Positions 57,069 to 64,000 of a DNA stretch of 64,000 nt are shown one piece after another; positions within the stretch are counted from its first letter, which is position 1; each line of letters starts with the position of its first letter. The notes beneath the pieces are model-generated. The model saw only the letters and a program-made list of their open reading frames with translations, did no database searches and was not told the origin of the DNA. The stretch covers positions 73,540,684 to 73,604,683 of the forward strand of contig OX578139.1 in assembly GCA_951213105.1 (NCBI GenBank), in the 5' to 3' direction. The position numbers were made by a program, and so were the translations under genes. Source of the stretch: Amaurobius ferox. Taxonomy: Eukaryota; Arthropoda; Arachnida; Araneae; Amaurobiidae.

Positions 57069-59301
57069 CTAGCAGCATACCCGTTCTTCGTACGGAGTGT
57101 ATAATATAAAGAAATTTATAATTCGCAATCATGTGCAAATTCTGTTAAAATATTAAATTTATTGCTCATAAAGAGAAGTTTAAGAATATCTGTTCTCACT
57201 ATGCAAAATTATCTTCACGGGCAGATTTGAAGAATAAAAATTCCTGGCCCCTTTTGTATGCAAATGTACAAAAAAGGAATTGAATCAATATATGCAACCC
57301 CGTACTACTTATATTGTCGCAGATTAGAAAATATGCCAGTGTGTTAGTAGAAGCTTACCCGTATTGCAATATGTGTCTCAAAAATATTTGCCAAAATAAA
57401 AGAGATGACATAAAAAATTGAAAGTATCAAAAATCCCCGTAATCTTAATACCAGAAGGTCGTAATTGATTCGAATATATGTCAATATATATCAAAATATA
57501 TGCCAATATACCTGTACTACTTATATTCTCGTAGATTGGGAGATATACCCACGCATTTGTAGAAGATTACTCGTACAACGTACTATATATGAGTTTCAAC
57601 AATTTTCGTCATAATAAAACAATTCCATAATAATTTGAAAATATCAATAATCCCTGAATCAACAGTCCCGAAAATATCAATAATAATGATGTTTAAACCT
57701 GAAGAGACCGTAATTGATATTATCCAGTCAAAAATTCAATGACAATGAAATTTATTTTATATGCATATTTTTACTATTCAAATCGGAAAAGATTTAATAA
57801 AAATCATATGCCGCATAACATATTGGATCCGTTGCTAAGCGACATGATATCAATTGCTTTAAATAAATTGATGGAAATCATATCATCTGAATAATGCAAT
57901 CTCCATGGAATGCAATCTCCATTGGCGACATTTTCGTCAATTTAGCTATAACTTAAAAAATCGCCAAATTTATCGCCAAGTGGGACTGTAGAACTGAGAA
58001 TCCCATTATGCGACAAATTGACGAAACATCATCATAAAACTATCCCCTAACAAAACACAATTAATTTCATTTATTAAGGGCGATTTTATCAATTTCATGA
58101 TATTTTTATGGATTTAGAAATATTTTACCAATTTGGTGATATTAAAAAAATTCCTTAAATGTGTTACAAAGTAGGATGGATGGACTGACCGACAAATGCT
58201 ACAGAAACATCATTTTAGAACTTTATTCTAAAAAAACAAATTTAATTTCATTGATTTGGGTCATTTTTATCAATTTGGAGACATTTCCACTAATTTGGCA
58301 AAGTTTAAGAAAAGTTACCAAGTTATTTAGAGATATTCCTCTAAATTCGTAGCTCTGAATTTGCAGATCTGAAGAATAAAATATCCTGATCCAGTTTGTA
58401 TATACTAAATGAAAACAGTAAAATTGTATTAGAAGATACATACACCCGTTCTACTCTTTTTCTACTTCAACAATCGGCTAAATGAGTTTATTGGGTAAAC
58501 ACAATATATGAGTTTATTAGCTAAACACAATATATGAGCTTGAAACCTCTTTACTAAAATAATTGAAAGTGATGTACACAGTCCGCAATATATATAATTA
58601 AAAGAACAATCAAACCGTTCATTTATAAAATATATTTTTACATCCATTTATTTATTATACAAATAAAAAAAATAATAATCGATATTAACAACAAATTTAA
58701 TTTCATTGCGTTGCCGAGCAACATGATATACAATAGAATCTTCCTCATAAAATGCGAAATTAAATAGCCATTTTGATTTCTTTATACTTTACATCGTTGA
58801 GTAAAAGCTTGTGAGAGATGAACCATGGAGGTAGATTTTTCCATTTAAATTCATGTTTCAAACAATTTATGTTTTCCTATAGTGACTAATTAATGCAAAA
58901 ATCCTGCACCAAACTCAGAAAGAAAGTTTTATTTCATTTTGGCGTTTAAAACAAACGATTTTCATCCTTTCCGTTTGGATAAACCACGGAGTGGGAGAGT
59001 AGATCTCCTAAGAAAAAGTTCCGTTTTTCATTAATATCTCGACAACCCTTCGTCTTAGAAACTCGAAACTTGGACAAAATTTATGGAGGGCTATTTTAAG
59101 GCTATCCACAAAATTTCATTAAATTCGGTTCAGCCGTTTTCCCGTGATGATGAGACAAACGAAAATTTTGTTTTTTACTAATATCTCGAGAACCACTGGT
59201 TGTAGAAACTCAAAACATGGACTAAATTTTAAGTGGGGCTATTTCTAGGCTACCCACAAAATTTCATCAAATTCGGTTCAGCCGTTCTCCCGTGATGATG
59301 G

Positions 59302-59351
<50 letters not shown>

Positions 59352-59373
59352 TTTTCAATTTTATTTATATAGA
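57069..59373 (-). mobile_element. Nested inverted Helitron H2, 2.3 kb
   Basis: On the minus strand it starts TCTATATAAATAAAATTG at 59373, has a (CTGT)n run (59304-59350), module pair and the GTCGCC cluster, and ends CTAG at 57069-57072 with the CCGT/ACGG hairpin. It splits H1 between ATATTCAA and TTTATTACG; the uninterrupted sequence ATATTCAATTTATTACG is present in H3 at 62681-62697. Insertion is therefore exactly between A and T with no target duplication. This copy has one module pair and one 3' end, so it is the monomer form of the family. No protein encoded. Confidence 0.93.
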
Positions 59374-59934
59374 TTTATTACGTCGTCTGTTGTATTTTAC
59401 CAAAAAACATTTGAGACTCATATTGCAAAACGGGTAATCTTCTACTAATAATCGGACATTATAAGTAGTACGTGTATATCTTCCCATATAATTTTAGCAC
59501 TTTAATTTTGACATATATTGGAATAAATGACTGTCTTCAGATTTAAAGATTACGGGTTTATTGGTATTTTCAATTTATACATGTAATCTACTAATACAGG
59601 TTATATTTTCTAATATTCGCGTATATAATTAGTACGGGTCCCATACAATTTTAACGCTTTTATTTTGCATATATTGATTCAATTCCATTTTTTTTTATAT
59701 TTGCTTACATAAGGGGTCCAAGATGTTTTATTCTTCAGATATGTCCATGAAGATAATTTTATATAGCGAGAACAGAGATTCTTAAACTTCTTTTTAGGAG
59801 CATTATATTAAATATTTTAACAGAATATTTTGATTAAACATGTCATTTAGTATACTATAAGAATTTGGGCATGATTATGAATTTCAAGTTTCTTTATATT
59901 ATATACTCCGTACGAAGAACGGGTATGCTGCTAG

Positions 59935-59956
59935 TCTATATAAATAAAAATGAAAA

Positions 59957-60010
<54 letters not shown>

Positions 60011-63000
60011 ACACCATCACGGGAGAACGGCTGAACCGAATTTGATGAAATTTTGTGGGTAGCCCAGAAATAGACCCACTTAAAATTATATCCGTGTTTT
60101 GAGTTTCTACGACCAGTGGTTCTCGAGATATTAGTAAAAAACGAAATTTTCGTTTGTCCCATCATCACGGAAAAACGGCTGAAACGAATTTAATGAAATT
60201 TGGTGAATAGCCTTGAAATACCCCCCCATAAATTTTGTCCAAGTTTCGAGTTTCTAAGACCTGGGGTTGTCGAGATATTAATGAAAAACGGAACTTTTTC
60301 CTAGGAGTTCTACTCCCTAACTCCGTGGTTTATCCAAACGAAAAGCTTGAAAATCGTTTGAAAGTGAATTAAAATTTAATCTCTGAGTTTGATGGGAGAT
60401 TTTTTGCGTTAATTAGTCACTTTCTGAAAACATGAATTGTTTGAAACATGATTTAAAGGGGAAATCTATCTCCATGGTTTATTTAAAACAAGCTTTTACG
60501 GAACAATGAGAAGTATAGAGAAATCAAAATCGTTATTTAATTTCGTTATTTAATTTTTTTTTAATAATTATTTTTTCGATTTGAATAATAAATAAATGGA
60601 TATAAAAATATATTTTAGAAAAGAACGATTTGATTTTTCTTATAGCATTTTTGACTGGATAATATCAATTACGGTCTTCAGGTTTAAAAATTATTATTAT
60701 TTATATTTTCGGGGATTATTGATTCAAGGATTATTGATATTTTCAAGTTATTATGCAATTATTTTATTATGACAAAAATTGTTTAAACTCATATATTGTA
60801 TGTTGTACGAATCTTCTACAAATACACGTGTATATCTTTTAATCTACGAGAATATAAGTAGTACAGGTATATTGACATATGTTTTGATATATATTGGCAT
60901 ATATTGGAATCAATTACGACCTTCTGGTATGAAGAGTACGGATATTATTGATGTTTTCAATTTATTACGTCATCTCTTTTATTTTGGCAAATATTTTTGA
61001 GACGCATATTGTAATACGGGTAATCTTCTACTAACACATTGGCATATTTTCTGATCTGCGACAATATAATTAGTACGGGGTTGCATATATTCATTCAATT
61101 CCTATTTTTTCTTCTGTAAATTTGCTTACAAAAGGGGGCAGGATGTTTTATTCTTCAGATCTGATCGTGAAGATAATTTTGCATAGTGAGAACATATATT
61201 CTTAAACTTCTCTTTAGGAGCAATAAATTTAATATTTTAACAGAATTTGCACATGATTGCGAACTTTAAGTTTCTTTAAATTATACACTCCGTACGAATA
61301 ACGCGTGTGCTGTGAGTGGTTAATAAATTTTAACATTTTAGGAGGATATATCATGTTGCTCGGCATCGCAATTAAATTAAATGTGTTTGTTAATGTTTTT
61401 ATTATTTTTTTTCGATTTAAATAATAAATAAATGGACAAATGGATATAAAAGTATATCTTATGAATGGACGGTTTGATTTTTCTTTTAATTATATTAATT
61501 GCTGACTGCGTACATCAATTTCATTTATTTTGGCAAAGAGTTTTCAAGCTTATGTCGCATTTAGCTACTAAACTCATATATTGTGTTTAGCCAATAAATT
61601 CATATAGCCGATTGTTGAAACAGAAAAAGAGTAGAGCGGGTATATCTTCTAATACAATTGTAGTGTTTTCATTTAGTATATTGAAACGGGATAAGAATTT
61701 TCATTCAGATCTGCAAATTCAAAGCTACGAATTTGGAGGGATATCGCTAATTTGACAACTTTTCTTAAACTTTGCCAAATTGACGGAAATGTCGCCAAAT
61801 TGATATAAACGACACACAAACAGCTGCCATAAACCTTCGGGTTGGTCGTGTGGCTTGGGTCTTCTACATATCAATGAATTTTTTTTTTTGTTTTTTTAGA
61901 AGAGAGTACTGAAATGATGTTTGGTTAGCATTTATCTGTCATTCCAACCATCCTACTTAGTAATACATTCAGCGAATTTTTAAAATGTCACCAAATTGAT
62001 AAAAATGTTTTCAAATCTATAAAAATATCTTGAAATTGATAAAATTGCGCTACATAAATGATATTAATTGTTTTTTGTTAGGGGATAGTATTGTGATGAT
62101 ATTTCGTCAATTTGTCGCAAAGTGGAACTGTCTGTTCTACAGTCCCACTTGGCGATAAATTTGGCGATTTTTTAAAATGTCGCTAATTTGACAAAACTGT
62201 CGCCAAATGTTCCATAGAAATATAACTATTTAGACGATATTTTTTCTACCAATTTATTTGAAGCAAATGATATCATGTCGCTTAGCAACGGATTTAAATC
62301 CAATGTGTTTATTCGGCAGATGATTTTTATTAAATCCTTTCCGATTTGAATAATGAAGATATGTATATAAAATAAATTTCATTGCCATTTCATTTTGGAC
62401 TGGATAATATCAATTATACTCTTCAGGTTTAAACATTATTATTATTGATATTTTCCGGAATTATTGATTCAGGGATTATTGATATTTTTAAGTTATTACG
62501 CCATTGCTTTATTGCGGCAAAAATTGCTGACTCACGCATATTGTACGTTGTACGAGTAATCTTCTAGGAATGCACGGGTATATCTTCTAACCTACGAGAA
62601 TATAAGTAGTACAGGTATATTGGCATATATATTGGAATCAAGTACAGTCTTCTGGTATGAAGATTAAGGGGATTAATTATATATTCAATTTATTACGTCG
62701 TCTGTTGTATTTTACCAAAAAACATTTGTGACTCATATTGCAAAACGGGTAATCGTCTTCTAATCATCGGACATTATAAGTAGTACGTGTATATCTTCCC
62801 ATATAATTTTAGCACTTTAATTTTGACATATATTGGAATAAATGACTGTCTTCAGATTTAAAGATTACGGGTTTATTGGTATTTTCAATTTATACATGTA
62901 ATCTACTAATACAGGTTATATTTTCAAATATTCGCGTATATAATTAGTACGGGTCCCATACAATTTTAACGCTTTTATTTTGCATATATTGATTCAATTC

Positions 63001-63252
63001 CATATTTTTTTTTTATATTTGCTTACATAAGGGGTCCAAGATGTTTTATTCTTCAGATATGTCCATGAAGATAATTTTATATAGCGAGAACAGAGATTCT
63101 TAAACTTCTTTTTAGGAGCATTATATTAAATATTTTAACAGAATATTTTGGTTAAACATGTCATTTAGTATACTATAAGAATTTGGGCATGATTATGAAT
63201 TTCAAGTTTCTTTATATTATATACTCCGTACGAAGAACGGGTATGCTGCTAG
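59935..63252 (+). mobile_element. Non-autonomous Helitron H3, head-to-tail with H1
   Basis: Starts TCTATATAAATAAAAATG directly after the CTAG of H1, with no base between, and ends CTAG at 63249-63252 followed by T. It is about 3.3 kb and nearly identical to H1 minus its H2 insert, with small deletions (for example around 60475-60560). (CTGT)n at 59958-60006; modules start near 60006 and 60154; relic internal 3' end near 61300. Non-coding. Confidence 0.92.
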
Positions 63253-63338
63253 TGTTATATAAAATGGTGATTAGGTATTTTTAAATATGACAAAAATTTG
63301 TGAAAAGGATAGTTTGAATAAGGTGTTGAAAAATGTTA
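63253..63338. other. Spacer between H3 and H4
   Basis: 86 bp of unrelated AT-rich sequence. Confidence 0.6.
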
Positions 63339-63360
63339 TCTATATAAATAAAAATGAAAA

Positions 63361-63422
<62 letters not shown>

Positions 63423-64000
63423 CCATCATCACGGGAGAACGGCTGAACCGAATTTGATGAAATTTTGTGGGTAGCCTGGAAATAGTCCCACTTAAAATTT
63501 AGTCCATATATGGAGTTTCTACAATCAGTGGTTCTCGAGATATTAGTAAAAAACGATATTTTCGTTTGTCTCATCATCACGAGAAAACGGCTGAATCGAA
63601 TTTGATGAAATTTTGTGGATAGCCTTTAAATAGCCCCCCATAAATTTAGCCCAAATTTCGAGTATCTAAGACCAGGGGTTGTCGAGATATTAATGAAAAA
63701 CGAAACTTTTTCTTAGAAGTTCTCCTCTCTAACTCCGTGGTTTATCCAAACGAAAAGCTTGAAAATCGTTTGAAAATGAATTAAAACTGTATCTCAGAGT
63801 TTGGGGGGAGATTTTTTGCACTAATTAGTCACTTTCTGAAGGCATCAATTGTTTGAAACATGATTTAAATGGGAAATCTATCTCCTTGGTTTATATTATA
63901 CAAGCTTTTACTGAAAAATGAAAAGTATAAAGAAATAAAAATGGCTATTAAATTTTGCATTTTATGAGGAAGATTCTATCTTATATCATGTTGCTCGGCA
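63339..64000 (+). mobile_element. Non-autonomous Helitron H4, cut by window end
   Basis: Starts TCTATATAAATAAAAATG after an A, with the longest CTGT run of the set (63362-63417) and the module pair (starts ~63418 and ~63566). More diverged from H1/H3 than they are from each other. It reaches the ATCATGTTGCTCGGCA block at the window end. Confidence 0.9.

Larger units (their letters stand above)
54194..59934 (+). mobile_element. Non-autonomous Helitron H1 (contains nested H2)
   Basis: Starts TCTATATAAATAAAAATG after an A, with a (CTGT)n run at 54217-54271, two 148-bp module copies (starts 54272 and 54420) and ends CTAG at 59931-59934. A terminal hairpin (CCGT, loop, ACGG) lies 11-12 bases before CTAG. 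These are standard Helitron ends (5' TC, hairpin, CTRR, A/T insertion, no TSD). Without the inverted H2 insert (57069-59373) it is about 3.4 kb. No Rep/helicase protein is encoded, so it needs an autonomous partner. An internal relic 3' end at ~55640-55675 shows that it is itself a fused dimer. Confidence 0.9.

Noticed and set aside
59865..60168. ORFs across the (CTGT)n runs of the Helitrons (also 54172-54435 and 63281-63580)
   Set aside because: Arg-Gln-Thr-Asp or Cys-Leu-Ser-Val repeats from the microsatellite; no Rep or helicase motif.

Overview
This window is eukaryotic, strongly AT-rich, intergenic DNA built almost entirely from transposable elements (TEs) and simple repeats. I find no intact host gene, no rRNA, no standalone tRNA gene and no CRISPR array. 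The mix of tRNA-derived SINEs, Tc1 elements, Helitrons, a Penelope-type reverse transcriptase remnant, a LINE tail and an LTR element with a tRNA-Ser-like primer site fits a large metazoan genome. I think an arthropod most likely and a chelicerate plausible, but that is inference from repeat style, not from a diagnostic gene.

Layout. 0-3.1 kb: decayed coding-like tracts, a hairpin-ended repeat (family Z, minus) and a short Gag-like ORF. 3.1-4.9 kb: a satellite of ~147-bp units with an 824-bp higher-order repeat. 5.2-6.5 kb: family X copy. 7.2-8.1 kb: a GC-richer element with 117-bp inverted ends. 8.1-8.6 kb: an 18-bp minisatellite between SINE-like pieces. 9.5-9.8 kb: a SINE with target-site duplications (TSDs). 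11.3-11.75 kb: a Penelope-like RT remnant with a duplicated YVDD block. 13.3-15.1 kb: a telomere-like tract and an old GC-richer element hit twice by SINEs. 19-19.8 kb: family Y. 20.4-21.3 kb: a decayed coding-like tract. 21.4-23.7 kb: family X interrupted by a 1.4-kb Tc1 element. 24-25 kb: a tandem duplication carrying a tRNA-like segment. 28.5-30.9 kb: two direct Z copies around a dead Tc1-like transposase. 31.6-32.6 kb: a 490-bp near-perfect palindrome between long (TA)n arrays. 34.5-35.6 kb: an inverted-repeat element holding an RT-like fragment. 36.8-43 kb: SINEs, Y, X, a LINE tail and another X copy. 46.13-52.22 kb: a young 6.1-kb LTR retrotransposon with 2-kb LTRs and no coding interior. 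52.4-64 kb: a Helitron cluster.

The Helitron cluster is the clearest biology here. Two units lie head to tail with the 3' CTAG end joined directly to the 5' TC end, as rolling-circle concatemers should be. The first contains a third, inverted copy, and the second preserves the matching empty site, showing clean insertion between A and T with no duplication.

A cross-cutting pattern is that four repeat families (H, Z, X, Y) place a CTGT-type microsatellite near one end, followed within tens of bases by a related block of the form ACCGAATTTGATGAAATTT. In H and Z a 148-bp segment containing this block is duplicated in tandem, and the 3.1-4.9 kb satellite repeats a similar block at about 147 bp. 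This recurrent, nucleosome-length module is my best candidate for something not well described.
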